From Pseudomonas sp. 8O (GTDB lineage: Bacteria > Pseudomonadota > Gammaproteobacteria > Pseudomonadales > Pseudomonadaceae): a stretch of DNA of 64,000 nucleotides. The stretch is taken from contig NZ_LR733263.1 of the NCBI RefSeq assembly GCF_902506495.1, forward strand, positions 289,372 through 353,371. Direction: 5' to 3'. Below, piece after piece: positions 1 to 9,380 of the stretch. The translations under genes and the position numbers were made by a program. The notes beneath the pieces were generated by a model, which was given only the letters and a program-made list of their open reading frames with translations, did not search any database and was not told the DNA's origin. How positions within the stretch are numbered: position 1 is the first letter of the stretch; each line of letters begins with the position of its first letter.

Positions 1-73
1 TTGGAAGAATCGGGGCGGTGTGTTTTCCAGGTGCATACAACCAATCCGCTCGAACAAAACCCTCGCCCTATAA

Positions 74-102
74 ACACAAAAGGCCGGTCAAAAGACCGGC
101 CC
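74..102 (-). terminator. Rho-independent terminator of comEA
   Basis: On the minus strand an 8-bp perfect stem (GGCCGGTC/GACCGGCC, 82-101) with a 4-base loop is followed by a run TTTTGTGTTT. It lies 22 bases after the comEA stop codon. Nothing else is recognised in bases 1-73. Confidence 0.85.
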
Positions 103-123
103 AGACAACAACAACGCCAGGTA

Positions 124-447
124 TCAGTTAACACTCAACCTGTCACGGTTCTTCTCCAAAGTCGCCTCGCCGATACCTTTCACCTCCAACAACTCATCGA
201 CCGAGGCGAAATTACCGTGCTCCTCCCGATAAGCCACAATCGCCTGCGCCTTGGTCGCACCAATCCCCACCAACTCACTCTGCAGTGTTGCAGCATCAGC
301 GGTATTGAGATTGACCACAGCAACCTGCGCCACCTGCATGGCAGCCGGTTTGGCGCGTTCGGTTTTTGGGGTTTCAGCTGCGGCAGCAGCCAGAGAGAAG
401 GAAGCGAGAACAGCGAACAGAAGGGAAGATAGACTGACTTTAAGCAT
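124..447 (-). CDS. comEA: ComEA-family helix-hairpin-helix DNA-binding protein
   Basis: A 107-residue protein with an N-terminal signal peptide (hydrophobic residues about 5-22, ending in an alanine run) followed by a C-terminal tandem helix-hairpin-helix module (about 44-105). The motifs VNLNTADAATL, GIGATKAQAI and VKGIGEATL are typical of the ComEA/YbaV family, which binds double-stranded DNA in the periplasm during competence. The length matches the short, stand-alone Pseudomonas form that lacks an extra anchor domain. The start ATG is preceded by AAGGAG at 9 bases. In P. aeruginosa the orthologue also lies just beyond wbpM, so this gene marks the outer border of the O-antigen locus. A role in DNA uptake here is inferred from the family only. 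Confidence 0.88.
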   Translation of the reverse strand: MLKVSLSSLLFAVLASFSLAAAAAETPKTERAKPAAMQVAQVAVVNLNTADAATLQSELVGIGATKAQAIVAYREEHGNFASVDELLEVKGIGEATLEKNRDRLSVN

Positions 448-469
448 GGGGAAACACTCCTTTGTTTAT

Positions 470-500
470 AAAAAACGAGGCAACCATGGCCTCGTTTTTT
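470..500 (-). terminator. Terminator at the end of the O-antigen operon
   Basis: Inverted repeat ACGAGGC/GCCTCGT (475-481 and 489-495) with a 7-base loop, flanked by six A and six T residues, so it can act on either strand. It lies 37 bases downstream of wbpM and 22 bases upstream of comEA, separating the two units. Confidence 0.88.
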
Positions 501-537
501 AAACTAGACGCTATCTCCCAGCTGTCAAATCAAAGCC

Positions 538-2523
538 TCAGCGCTCCCGGTTTCGGAGATGAATCCAGTCCACAATCTCACCTTCCGGCACATAACCATG
601 CACCGTTTCGCGCAGCAGTATTCGCACGCGAGCGTAGTCATCCTCACTGACTGCCACCAACAACTCCTGCAAACGAGCCTTGAGCTCGTCCCAGGGCAGC
701 ATGTCCTCTTCCGCACGCATGATCATCGGATGCTCGGTCGGCTTCACAGCCTCGCCGATCAGCAACTCCTCGTAGAGCTTCTCACCCGGACGCAACCCGG
801 TGAACTCGATACCGATATCGCCATGCGGGCTGTGCTCATCACGTACAGTCAGGCCCGACAGACGAATCATCTTTTCGGCAAGATCGGCGATTTTCACGGG
901 CTCGCCCATATCCAGCACGAACACATCCCCGCCCTGCCCCAGCGAGCCCGCCTGAATGACGAGCTGCGCCGCCTCAGGGATCGTCATGAAATAGCGGGTG
1001 ATGTTCGGATGTGTCACCGTCACCGGCCCGCCCTGCTTGATCTGCTCCCTGAACAACGGAATCACCGACCCGGAAGAACCCAGCACATTACCGAAACGCA
1101 CCATGGTGAAACGGGTCTTGTTGACGTGATGAACGCCTGAATCATCAGCGAACAACACGGGCGCAGATTCACGACTCAGCGCCTGCAGCACCATCTCAGC
1201 CAAGCGCTTGGTGCTGCCCATCACATTGGTAGGCCGCACCGCCTTGTCGGTAGAAATCAAAACGAAATTGGCGACACCCGCCCTGATCGACGCCTGCGCG
1301 GCATTGAGCGTACCAACCAAGTTATTGAGCACGCCCTCGGCAACGTTATGCTCGACCATCGGCACGTGCTTGTACGCAGCGGCGTGATAAACGGTATTGA
1401 CCCGCCAGGTCTGCAGAATGTCGAACAAACGCTCGAAATTACGGATAGACCCGAGAATCGGCACCAGCTTGATCGGCAGCGACTCCCGCTCGATTCGCTG
1501 CTGCAATTCGCCATGGATACTGTAGAGATTGAATTCGCTGTGCTCGAAAAGCAGCAAGGTACGCGCACCGCTCGCCAGGATCTGCCGACACAGCTCCGAA
1601 CCGATGGAGCCACCAGCGCCGGTTACCAGCACGACCTGATTCTTGATGCAGCGCTCGAACAGATCTTGCCGAGGCGGTACGGCATCGCGCCCCAGAAGGT
1701 CGGCGATATCGACTTCCTGAAGGTCTTCGACCTTTACCCGCCCACTCGCGAGATCCATGAAGCCAGGGATGCTGCGTACATGGAGCGCATAAGGCTCCAA
1801 CGCCTCGAGTATTTCTCGCCTGCGCGCGCGAGAAACCGAGGGCATTGCCAGCAAAACCTCTGTCACCCCCGTTTCATTGATCATTTGCTGAATATGCTTG
1901 GGCGAGTAGACGCGCAGGCCCGCAATCGTGCGAGTAGCAATACCGGAATCATCATCAATGAATGCAGCCGGGCGCATCGTTTTACCCAAACGTAACGCGG
2001 CTACCAGCTGGTTACCCGCCGCCCCTGCTCCATATATGGCAACCTTGGAAGTGCCAGACTCGATATCACGGCGGCGAGCAATTGGCTCGAACCAATCCCC
2101 GATAAAGAACTGGCGCATGGTCAGGCGCAAACCGCCCAACAGCAGCAGGCTCAGCCACCAATAATTAAAAACCATGGACCTTGGAACGAGAGCCGTCGGC
2201 CCGCGATACCAATACACCGCCAGAGACAGCACCAACGCAGACAGGGTCACCGCCTTGGCTATCGTCACAAGAGCGTCATTGCCTACGTAGCGCATTACCG
2301 CACGATACATACCCAGCCGAATGAATATCGGCAGGGCAATAGCAGGTGCAATTAAAAACAGCCAACCGTGCCCATCAAAAGGTTTTGCTGCCTGCCAATC
2401 CCCCAACCGCACTGCGAAGGAAAGCCAAAGAGCCAACCAAATCAAAAAGGTGTCGGCCAACAACTGTAACAAGCGCTTCTGGCGCCTGGGCAATCCGACT
2501 AGAAGCTGACGCAAACCATCCAT
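538..2523 (-). CDS. wbpM: WbpM-like UDP-GlcNAc C4,C6-dehydratase (membrane)
   Basis: Membrane-bound nucleotide-sugar dehydratase of about 661 residues. It converts UDP-GlcNAc to its 4-keto-6-deoxy derivative, the precursor of QuiNAc and FucNAc type sugars. Four hydrophobic segments lie within residues 20-140. They are followed by a CoA-binding-like Rossmann fold (GAGAAG, 165-170) and the SDR catalytic domain with TGAGGSIGSE at 301-310. The catalytic tyrosine is replaced by Met (S424, M435, K439), the hallmark of WbpM/CapD-type large enzymes. I place the start at the ATG at 2523 because AGGA precedes it at a good distance and the N-terminus MDGLRQLLVGLPRR fits WbpM. A TTG at 2577, overlapping the wbpL stop, would add 18 unlikely residues. 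It is the last gene of the operon, as in P. aeruginosa. Confidence 0.93.
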   Translation of the reverse strand: MDGLRQLLVGLPRRQKRLLQLLADTFLIWLALWLSFAVRLGDWQAAKPFDGHGWLFLIAPAIALPIFIRLGMYRAVMRYVGNDALVTIAKAVTLSALVLSLAVYWYRGPTALVPRSMVFNYWWLSLLLLGGLRLTMRQFFIGDWFEPIARRRDIESGTSKVAIYGAGAAGNQLVAALRLGKTMRPAAFIDDDSGIATRTIAGLRVYSPKHIQQMINETGVTEVLLAMPSVSRARRREILEALEPYALHVRSIPGFMDLASGRVKVEDLQEVDIADLLGRDAVPPRQDLFERCIKNQVVLVTGAGGSIGSELCRQILASGARTLLLFEHSEFNLYSIHGELQQRIERESLPIKLVPILGSIRNFERLFDILQTWRVNTVYHAAAYKHVPMVEHNVAEGVLNNLVGTLNAAQASIRAGVANFVLISTDKAVRPTNVMGSTKRLAEMVLQALSRESAPVLFADDSGVHHVNKTRFTMVRFGNVLGSSGSVIPLFREQIKQGGPVTVTHPNITRYFMTIPEAAQLVIQAGSLGQGGDVFVLDMGEPVKIADLAEKMIRLSGLTVRDEHSPHGDIGIEFTGLRPGEKLYEELLIGEAVKPTEHPMIMRAEEDMLPWDELKARLQELLVAVSEDDYARVRILLRETVHGYVPEGEIVDWIHLRNRER

Positions 2524-2573
2524 AAAAAATCCTAAGCTATCCATCATTCTGCGCTCATTAGGCCCGCAACAGC

Positions 2574-3593
2574 TCAACGCTCAGGCATACCGGCGCGAAA
2601 ATGCCGGGCGAGCGCGCCCAAGGGAATGTAGGCAAGCAAAAGCCCGAGGACACCATCCAACCAACCGTTGACGACCATCATAGCGATTGGCAACAGCCAC
2701 AACAGATTGATCGCAACCACCGCCAATGTCACCGGCAAGTGCCGACCATAATGACGCGAGGCAAACTGATAAGCATGGCTACGATGAGCTTCGTATACAC
2801 GCTCGCCTCTGAACAAACGATGCGCCAATGTATAGGTGGCGTCGACGATAAAAACCCCAAGCAGGATCAACCAACCCCATAACAACTCAGGGCTCGCCCA
2901 CCCCGCCTGCAAGGACAAAACCCCCAATACCAGACCGAGAAAGCCGCTGCCGGCATCGCCCATGAAGATCTTTGCCGGGGGGAAATTCCATAACAAGAAA
3001 CCAAATACAGCGGCTGCCAGCAGCAACGGCAGCACGACACTCTCGCCCTGAATACCGGACACAACACATAACAACGCAGCAGACAGACACACACAGATCG
3101 CCTCGCAGCTAGCGAGTCCGTCAATACCGTCCATGAAGTTATAAAGGTTGAGCATCCACACCAGGTAGAGTGCCGCAAGTACATGACCAACCCAGCCAAG
3201 TTGCCACTCACTTCCGAAAAGGGCCAACGGCGGTAATCCGCCCAACCAATAGAGCGCCCAAATGGCGGCAGTGAAGTGCCCAAGTAGACGCCAGCGCGCG
3301 GCAATGTGCCCATGGTCGTCGAGAAAGCCCAGCAGCGCCGTGCCGCCACCAGCGCCGATCAGGGCCCAGAACGTATAGTCGGTAACCTCCAGGCCAGACT
3401 CACGCGCTATAAACAGCCCCAACATGTAGACCAATACGATCGCCACACCGCCGCCTCGTGGTGTAGGGATGCTATGCGAGCTACGCTCGTTTGGTACATC
3501 CATCAAGCTGCGCGCCAAGGCATACCGGCGCAACAATGCAGTCAACATAAAGGCCAGAGCTGCCAATAGAGCGACAAGAGGCAAAAGCGTCAT
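2574..3593 (-). CDS. wbpL: Undecaprenyl-phosphate sugar-1-phosphate transferase (WbpL-like)
   Basis: Polytopic protein of 339 residues in the GlcNAc-1-P/FucNAc-1-P transferase family (MraY/WecA fold). It should start O-unit assembly by moving a sugar 1-phosphate from a UDP-sugar to undecaprenyl phosphate in the inner membrane. Visible signatures are the Mg-binding DDHG at 92-95, NFMDGIDG at 152-159, KIFMGDAGSG at 208-217 and HRSHAYQ near 270. About ten hydrophobic segments span the sequence. The start ATG overlaps the stop of the upstream epimerase (ATGA). Its partner WbpM, just downstream, makes the precursor of its probable substrate, which suggests FucNAc or QuiNAc as the first sugar; the exact sugar cannot be read from sequence. 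Confidence 0.92.
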   Translation of the reverse strand: MTLLPLVALLAALAFMLTALLRRYALARSLMDVPNERSSHSIPTPRGGGVAIVLVYMLGLFIARESGLEVTDYTFWALIGAGGGTALLGFLDDHGHIAARWRLLGHFTAAIWALYWLGGLPPLALFGSEWQLGWVGHVLAALYLVWMLNLYNFMDGIDGLASCEAICVCLSAALLCVVSGIQGESVVLPLLLAAAVFGFLLWNFPPAKIFMGDAGSGFLGLVLGVLSLQAGWASPELLWGWLILLGVFIVDATYTLAHRLFRGERVYEAHRSHAYQFASRHYGRHLPVTLAVVAINLLWLLPIAMMVVNGWLDGVLGLLLAYIPLGALARHFRAGMPER

Positions 3594-4558
3594 GGTCTAG
3601 GATTTTCCATATAGTGCACTGCGGTCTTGGCCAGCGCCTGATCGACCGAGACTGGCGGAGCCCAATCAAGCAGATTTCGAGTTTTGTCGATGTTTACCTG
3701 CAAGGAACCACAGATGCGCTGGCCAAGATCCGCACGGCCGGCCAACAAAGCGGCCACCTTGATCAAGCCCTGCGGCACCGGTAACAAACGCGCAGGACGC
3801 CCCAGAGCCAGGCCCAATCGACGCAATAGTTCAGTGGTCGACAGATCCTCTCCGTCACTTACCAGAAAGCGCTGACCAGGGGCCGCAGGATGCGACAGGC
3901 AGAGCACCAGCAGATCGACCAAATTATCCAGCGCCACCAGGCTGCGGCGATTGTCGATTGCTCCGAACGGTAACGGAACCTCTTTATTCAGCCAGCTCAG
4001 CATGCGGAGGAAATTGGCCTTGACGCCTGGCCCGTAAATCAGAGGTGGCCGGACAATAACTACCTCCAACCCCGTTTCAGCAGCCAGTGCCAGCAAACCT
4101 TCTTCCGCCTCACGCTTGGAGATGCCATAAGGATCGCAGGCCTGCGACTCGTCATCTGCGCAAAAAGCCTTGCCTGGGAGGGTCTGCTCACCATTGACCT
4201 TGATCGAGCTGACGAAGATAAAACGTCGCACACCGGCCTCGACTGCCTGCCGAGCCAGTTGCAAAGTACCCTCGACATTGACACGGCGAAACTCAGCCAA
4301 CGGGTCAGCCGACTGCTCGTTCATCACATGAACGCGAGCGGCACAGTGAAATACTGCCTGCACCCCCCGCAAAGCGGCATGCCAGTCAGCGTTAGCACCC
4401 AGATCAGGCGCACGAAAGCCCTGAACCAGGGCGTCATATACCTCGCCCCGGCGTGATGCTGCACGCACCTGCAAACGCCGCGCATCGGAAGATAAGCGCC
4501 CAACCAGAGCCCTCCCGACAAAGCCCGAGGCACCAGTTACTAGGACAGACAGGCTCAC
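3590..4558 (-). CDS. NAD-dependent epimerase/reductase, WbpV-like
   Basis: Extended short-chain dehydrogenase of 322 residues with the nucleotide-binding motif GASGFVG (9-15), Ser117 and the catalytic pair Tyr144/Lys148 (YGISK). Family members in this position (WbpV, WbpK) reduce the 4-keto group made by WbpM to give UDP-QuiNAc or UDP-FucNAc. That role fits the immediate neighbours wbpL and wbpM, but simple 4-epimerases look alike at this level. The gene overlaps the upstream GT4 by four bases and wbpL by four bases, so the three are probably translationally coupled. Confidence 0.8.
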   Translation of the reverse strand: MSLSVLVTGASGFVGRALVGRLSSDARRLQVRAASRRGEVYDALVQGFRAPDLGANADWHAALRGVQAVFHCAARVHVMNEQSADPLAEFRRVNVEGTLQLARQAVEAGVRRFIFVSSIKVNGEQTLPGKAFCADDESQACDPYGISKREAEEGLLALAAETGLEVVIVRPPLIYGPGVKANFLRMLSWLNKEVPLPFGAIDNRRSLVALDNLVDLLVLCLSHPAAPGQRFLVSDGEDLSTTELLRRLGLALGRPARLLPVPQGLIKVAALLAGRADLGQRICGSLQVNIDKTRNLLDWAPPVSVDQALAKTAVHYMENPRP

Positions 4559-5748
4559 CCTTTTACACCCTTATGCACACGCAATTTCTCAAGCCAGTGG
4601 ATGTACTGAGCGAGCAGCAGGTCACTCATCACAGACGAGGAAAAAGACTCCCTGGCTCGATGCTGGGCGGCCTTGCCCATCGCCCTGCGCCTGTCAGCGT
4701 CGCGCAAAAGCGACTCCATCGCCAAGGCCAGGGCGCCGGAGTCACGCACAGGCACCAGCAGGCCAGTACTGCCGTGCTCCACGGCATCACTAAGTCCATA
4801 AATCGCGGTGCCGATCGCAGGGACCCCCATCGCAGCGGCCTCCAACACCACAGTACCGAAACCTTCGCGATAGCTTGGCAACACCAAAAGGTCGGCGATT
4901 GCCATAAAGCGCTCCGGCTCCGGCGAAAAGCCCGGCATCTTAACACCTGCACGACCCTGAACCGACAATGCTCCAAGAAAGGTCTCGCTATCCGTCTCCA
5001 GCGGACCAAGCAATACCAAACTTGCGGCGAGCCCTCGCTGCACTAGCTCATCGTAAGCAGACAGTAACTCGGCAATACCCTTGTCAGGGGTGAAGCGGCC
5101 AACAAACAGCAATACTGCAGCGCCGTCAGGAATGCCCAAATCATGACGCAGGGCCAGGCATTCTTCTGCTGTGAAACGGTCCGGTTCGAAACGCTCCAGG
5201 TCAATCCCCGCAAGAGAACCGCCTCCGATCACCCCAATCGACGACTCACATGCGACACCACTATCGACGATAAAACGCCGCTGGCTCGGACTATCGGCAT
5301 AGCAATGAGTATTCAGCTTGGCGATCAACCAATCACTGGACTTCGACAACCAATGTTTGACGCCGCTCAACCCCACCCAGGGCTGGCCAGTAAAGGTGTG
5401 CAAGCGTATGGGGACGCCAGCAAGAAAGGCCGCAATGCTACACAGCAGGCCAGCCTTAGGCGTCGTGGAATGAACGATGTCGAAATCCTCGCGCCAAAAG
5501 AAACGCCACAGCCGCCACAAAGCTACTAGATCGCGCAGAGGATGGATCTTGCGTGGAATATCAATAGACACATAGCGCATACCGGGAAGCTGGAAGGCCA
5601 GCGTTTCATCACTCGCAATCACCGTCAGCTCGACACCTGCATCAGAGACAGCTCCCAGTTGCGCTTTCAATTGTGTCTCGACAAAGAAGGCTACCGTGGA
5701 AACACGGGCAATCTTCACTCCAGCCAATAGCGGTTCGGCATCAGACAT
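4555..5748 (-). CDS. Glycosyltransferase family 4
   Basis: GT-B glycosyltransferase of 397 residues, probably cytoplasmic and membrane-associated. The N-terminal domain has HSTTPKAGLL near 95, typical of enzymes acting on lipid-linked O-units. The C-terminal GT4 domain has LLFVGRFTPDKGI near 220 and the sugar-nucleotide site LPSYREGFGTVVLEAAAMG near 300, with the EGFG-V-LEA pattern expected of retaining enzymes. Acceptor and donor cannot be assigned. Its stop overlaps the next epimerase (ATGA), and its start shares one base with the preceding stop codon (TGATG). Confidence 0.85.
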   Translation of the reverse strand: MSDAEPLLAGVKIARVSTVAFFVETQLKAQLGAVSDAGVELTVIASDETLAFQLPGMRYVSIDIPRKIHPLRDLVALWRLWRFFWREDFDIVHSTTPKAGLLCSIAAFLAGVPIRLHTFTGQPWVGLSGVKHWLSKSSDWLIAKLNTHCYADSPSQRRFIVDSGVACESSIGVIGGGSLAGIDLERFEPDRFTAEECLALRHDLGIPDGAAVLLFVGRFTPDKGIAELLSAYDELVQRGLAASLVLLGPLETDSETFLGALSVQGRAGVKMPGFSPEPERFMAIADLLVLPSYREGFGTVVLEAAAMGVPAIGTAIYGLSDAVEHGSTGLLVPVRDSGALALAMESLLRDADRRRAMGKAAQHRARESFSSSVMSDLLLAQYIHWLEKLRVHKGVKG

Positions 5749-6719
5749 CAGTTCGCCTCGTCATGTATGAACACCTCACCGATGTAATCTGGAATGGCGC
5801 GACTCGGCCGGTACCCCAGCACGGCCTCCAATTTCTGACAGCTGTAATGCGTACGCCCGACGAGCGAATCGACTCTGGCGTGAGTCAAGGGAAAACGCTT
5901 CAGCCAACTGCCACCTGCCGCCAAAGTCCTGGCCAGAACCTCCGGCAGTCGAATAAACGGTCGCCCTGCCCCCAAATGTCTGGCCATAGCTTCAACAAGC
6001 TCTTCCTGGGTGCAATCGTTAGATAGGTTGAAGACCTGGCCTTGGGCGGCCGGTGCGAATCCGCATAGCATCAAGGCCTCGACTACGTCGTCCACATGCA
6101 CGTAAGTCGATACCGCCCCAGGTGCACCCACATAGAAAAAAAGACGCTGCTGAATGATGCGCCCCCAATGGCGCAGCGAACCATTGGGCATTCCCGGACC
6201 AAAGACATTGGACGGACGCAAAATGGAAACCGTCAGCACACCAGGCTGAGCATTGCCGATAACAAGATCATCAGCCTTCGTCTTGGTCACTTCGTATGCA
6301 CCACGCGGAGCCGGTAGGCTTTCCTCAGTGATCGTACGCTCAGCACTCGCGCAAACAGGTGGGCCATAAGCGCCTACGCTACTAAGCTGAACCCAATGCA
6401 ATGGACGGCCTGAAATCTTGGCCTGACGCTTGCTGGCAGCCAGCAAACGAGCAGTGGCGTCGACATGCAGCGCCTCCATCAGCGCTTCATTACGTAATTC
6501 ACCAGCGCAATTGAAAACCAGCGAACAGCCTTCAACAGCAGCATCAAGATCACTGCTGCGATCAAGCAAATCAAGCTGCAGCCACTCAAGCTTCGAATTA
6601 CCACCATGAGCAGATCGCGCTTGGCGTGACAACGCACGCACCTCATGACCTGCCTCAAGCAGCAAATGGGTCAGCCTTTTACCTATAAAACCAGCGCCAC
6701 CAACTAAAAGAATTTTCAA
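5748..6719 (-). CDS. NAD-dependent epimerase/dehydratase (SDR)
   Basis: Second extended SDR of the locus, about 323 residues. It has GGAGFIG at 7-13, Ser113-Ser114 and the catalytic Tyr142/Lys146 (YEVTK). It is only distantly similar to the neighbour at 3590-4558, so it probably handles another nucleotide sugar or another step. The start is uncertain. I prefer the TTG at 6719 (LKILLVGG, preceded by TAGAGA), because the nearest upstream in-frame start is a GTG at 6746 without a ribosome site that would add residues before the first beta strand. Substrate unknown; UDP-sugar 4-epimerase or 4-keto reductase are the likely alternatives. Confidence 0.75.
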   Translation of the reverse strand: MKILLVGGAGFIGKRLTHLLLEAGHEVRALSRQARSAHGGNSKLEWLQLDLLDRSSDLDAAVEGCSLVFNCAGELRNEALMEALHVDATARLLAASKRQAKISGRPLHWVQLSSVGAYGPPVCASAERTITEESLPAPRGAYEVTKTKADDLVIGNAQPGVLTVSILRPSNVFGPGMPNGSLRHWGRIIQQRLFFYVGAPGAVSTYVHVDDVVEALMLCGFAPAAQGQVFNLSNDCTQEELVEAMARHLGAGRPFIRLPEVLARTLAAGGSWLKRFPLTHARVDSLVGRTHYSCQKLEAVLGYRPSRAIPDYIGEVFIHDEAN

Positions 6720-6790
6720 CTGAGCATCTCTAAATTGGCAAAGCACAGTGAAACGTATGCTTCAGGAAGGAGAAAATCAAATATAGACAT

Positions 6791-7660
6791 TCACTGAGCG
6801 CGCGCAAAAAAATGAACCAGAAGCACCCGACGCATGAACTTCACAAACGAGAGGCTCGACCAAAGAGTCACGCCCCAGAAACTGATACCTCCAGCACGAT
6901 ATAAACTCCAATAGCTGGCAAGCTCACCTTTCTCCATCTCCCACAAACGCCCACTAAGCCCCGTAGCTCCGTACACGGCTTTATAGTTATAAGCCAGCGC
7001 CTGATCGAACCGATAACATTCGCCAACAAAAAAGCAAACATGAAGCCAGAGCCGATAATCTTCGCAATAACGTTGCCCGTCCGCAAAACGCTGCTCGATA
7101 TTGCGCTGCACCATTACGGTAGACGTAGGAAAGCGATTGGATATCAGCAGCTGCTGCCTCGACACTCGAAGCGGCGGAGCTATATCGCCGACTATATTTT
7201 TTTGGCACCCATCACTCATTGTCACAAAATGGCTGGTCAAGATAACATCAGGATGCTCAACCATCCAAGTGTACTGCAGCTCTATCTTTTGAGGATGCCA
7301 ACTGTCATCAGAATCAAGGAACGCGACATATTTTCCCTGGGCAAGTTTCCATCCTGCATTACGGGCTGTACCAGGCCCGCCATTATCAGGCAACGCGCAA
7401 ACCTTTAGCCAACTGGCGCCATAGCGTGCCTGCAATTCAAATAGCACATTAACCGTGCCATCCCGACTACAATCGTCAACCAGAATGACTTCTAACGGCA
7501 GGAGCGTTTGAGAGGCAATAGACTCCACAGCACGAACAATCGAGTCAGCGCACCGAAAACACGGAATAACGACACTTACCGAAGCGTGCTCCCTGCAAAT
7601 TAGCGAGAGCTCTACTTCCATCAGATCTTTATCAATCAAATCAGGCACACCGGTGCTCAC
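6791..7660 (-). CDS. Glycosyltransferase family 2
   Basis: GT-A fold glycosyltransferase of up to 289 residues. The N-terminal half carries the GT2 signatures VSVVIPCFRC near 28, VILVDDCSRDGT near 58, NAGWKLAQGKYVAFLDSDD near 102-120 (the DxD metal site) and a WLHVCFF segment near 206. The C-terminus is hydrophobic and may touch the membrane. The first usable codon is GTG at 7660 with no clear ribosome site; an ATG 13 codons later is an alternative start. It presumably adds one sugar to the lipid-linked O-unit. Neighbours on both sides are sugar enzymes in the same orientation. Confidence 0.82.
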   Translation of the reverse strand: MSTGVPDLIDKDLMEVELSLICREHASVSVVIPCFRCADSIVRAVESIASQTLLPLEVILVDDCSRDGTVNVLFELQARYGASWLKVCALPDNGGPGTARNAGWKLAQGKYVAFLDSDDSWHPQKIELQYTWMVEHPDVILTSHFVTMSDGCQKNIVGDIAPPLRVSRQQLLISNRFPTSTVMVQRNIEQRFADGQRYCEDYRLWLHVCFFVGECYRFDQALAYNYKAVYGATGLSGRLWEMEKGELASYWSLYRAGGISFWGVTLWSSLSFVKFMRRVLLVHFFARAQ

Positions 7661-7669
7661 AAAAAACCG

Positions 7670-8410
7670 TCAAGGGCGCATGAGGCGCGGAGAATGTTTT
7701 ATCAAGCGCAACATGAACAGCAATATCTGCAGCGGACGCCACTCGAATTGCATCTGAATCCGGAAAAATTCCGTCAGCGTACCTAGAATATCAGTAGAAC
7801 TAACTCCATCATCGCCAAACCTGCCGGCAAAAAATTCTGCCACACAGATACGAGCACCCTGCCTTACTGCACGCAGGATGAAAAGCTGATCCGCCGCAAT
7901 AGGATAGAGCCGGGAATAAAAGCCTATATCCCGTTGAGCATGAAGAGCCTTCTTGTAAATAGATCCAACAGCATGCGAGGTTACGAAGGCCATTTGCCCT
8001 CGTAACCAGGAAGGGCCGGCCGGCACCTTTTTCACGATAGCCCCATACGAAACCGAGGCTGTCACAATATCTGCGCCACTTTTCGCCGCCCACAACTTAT
8101 AGTTAGCAACAGCATCAGGAGCAAGAAGATCGTCCGCACCAATAACTAAATAGTATTCACCAGAACAAAGCCTGATTGCCTTATTCAAGGCATCGTAAAT
8201 TCCAAAATCCGGCTCTGAGCGGCAAACCAGACGCAAATCCTTGACGCCATCCAGGATAGCTACTGTGCCGTCCGTGGATACAGCGTCCATTACCACCCAC
8301 TCAAAATCCAGATCGGTTTGCGCGCGCAGCGATGCAAGCAATTCAGGCAGCACTTCGACAGCGTTGTAAGTAGCAGTGATGACACTAAGAGTAGGCTTAT
8401 CACTACCCAT
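7670..8410 (-). CDS. Glycosyltransferase family 2 (WcaA/WbnE-like)
   Basis: GT2 enzyme of about 246 residues. It shows [14 protein letters not shown] at the N-terminus, [11 protein letters not shown] near 41, [15 protein letters not shown] near 65-80 and the metal-binding GADD near 91. The [12 protein letters not shown] pattern is common in GT2 enzymes of colanic-acid and O-antigen clusters. The ATG at 8410 is chosen because GGGGGCAG lies 5 bases before it; it overlaps the end of fcl by 8 bases. Longer starts would extend far into fcl. Donor and acceptor cannot be predicted, although placement directly after gmd-fcl makes a fucosyl donor reasonable. Confidence 0.82.
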   Translation of the reverse strand: MGSDKPTLSVITATYNAVEVLPELLASLRAQTDLDFEWVVMDAVSTDGTVAILDGVKDLRLVCRSEPDFGIYDALNKAIRLCSGEYYLVIGADDLLAPDAVANYKLWAAKSGADIVTASVSYGAIVKKVPAGPSWLRGQMAFVTSHAVGSIYKKALHAQRDIGFYSRLYPIAADQLFILRAVRQGARICVAEFFAGRFGDDGVSSTDILGTLTEFFRIQMQFEWRPLQILLFMLRLIKHSPRLMRP

Positions 8411-9380
8411 GATTACTGCCCCCAAGCAAGAACGCCTCGTAGGCACGCTTCAGGCCGAGCTCCAGACCCACCTCTGGCTCCCAACCCAAAGCCGTGAGCT
8501 TGGCGCTATTCATAAGTTTACGGGGCGCTCCATCTGGCTTGGTTGTGTCGAACACCACACGACCAGCATATCCGACCACACTCGCAACCAGCACTGCCAC
8601 CTCACGAATGCTCTGATCATGACCGCACCCTACGTTGATGTGCGAGCACATGGGGACTACCGCCCCTTGCCACTGCTCAGGTAGGAGACTCATGACATGC
8701 ACACTAGCTGCAGCCATGTCATCGACATAGAGAAACTCTCGACGAGGCGTACCGCTCCCCCAAACCACGACCTCAGCATCACCTTTCAACTTGGCCTCGT
8801 GAAAACGACGGATAAGCGCCGGAATCACATGACTGTTTTCTGGGTGATAGTTGTCGCCAGGGCCGTACAGGTTCGTTGGCATCACACTGCGATAGTCGCG
8901 CCCGTACTGACGGTTATAACTTTCGCAGAGTTTAATACCCGCAATCTTGGCAATGGCATAGGGTTCATTTGTAGGTTCAAGGGCGCCGGCAAGCAACGCA
9001 TCTTCGGACATAGGCTGGGGAGCCAGTCGAGGGTAGATGCAGGATGATCCAAGGAAAAGCAATTTCTGCACACCGGCCTGATGGGCGCTATGAATGACAT
9101 TAGCCTCGACCATGAGATTTTCGTAGATGAACTCAGCGGGATAAGTATTGTTGGCATGTATACCCCCGACCTTCGCGGCAGCCAGGTAAACCTGGTCAAT
9201 TTGATGCGTTTGAAAGTAATGCTGCACTGCTGCCTGATCGAGCAGATTCAGTTCACCACGAGCCGCTGTGAGTATATTGCTGTAACCCAACGCATTGAGA
9301 TGCCTGACAATCGCCGAGCCAACCATTCCCCGATGGCCGGCAACGAAAACCGTCTGGTTAAAGTGATGCGCCACGTTCAA
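8403..9380 (-). CDS. fcl: GDP-L-fucose synthase
   Basis: SDR epimerase/reductase of 325 residues that turns GDP-4-keto-6-deoxy-D-mannose into GDP-L-fucose with NADPH. It shows GHRGMVGSA at 15-23, SSCIYP around 112-117 and catalytic Tyr141/Lys145 (YAIAK). The long conserved blocks [18 protein letters not shown] and [10 protein letters not shown] are characteristic of WcaG/Fcl rather than of simple epimerases. The start ATG overlaps the stop of gmd (ATGA), the usual gmd-fcl arrangement. Together with gmd and manC it gives a complete route from mannose-1-phosphate to GDP-L-fucose. Confidence 0.94.
   Translation of the reverse strand: MNVAHHFNQTVFVAGHRGMVGSAIVRHLNALGYSNILTAARGELNLLDQAAVQHYFQTHQIDQVYLAAAKVGGIHANNTYPAEFIYENLMVEANVIHSAHQAGVQKLLFLGSSCIYPRLAPQPMSEDALLAGALEPTNEPYAIAKIAGIKLCESYNRQYGRDYRSVMPTNLYGPGDNYHPENSHVIPALIRRFHEAKLKGDAEVVVWGSGTPRREFLYVDDMAAASVHVMSLLPEQWQGAVVPMCSHINVGCGHDQSIREVAVLVASVVGYAGRVVFDTTKPDGAPRKLMNSAKLTALGWEPEVGLELGLKRAYEAFLLGGSNHG

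Noticed and set aside
2524..2577. TTG start for wbpM overlapping the wbpL stop
   Set aside because: No ribosome site and an N-terminal extension not seen in WbpM; ATG 2523 has AGGA and the expected first residues.
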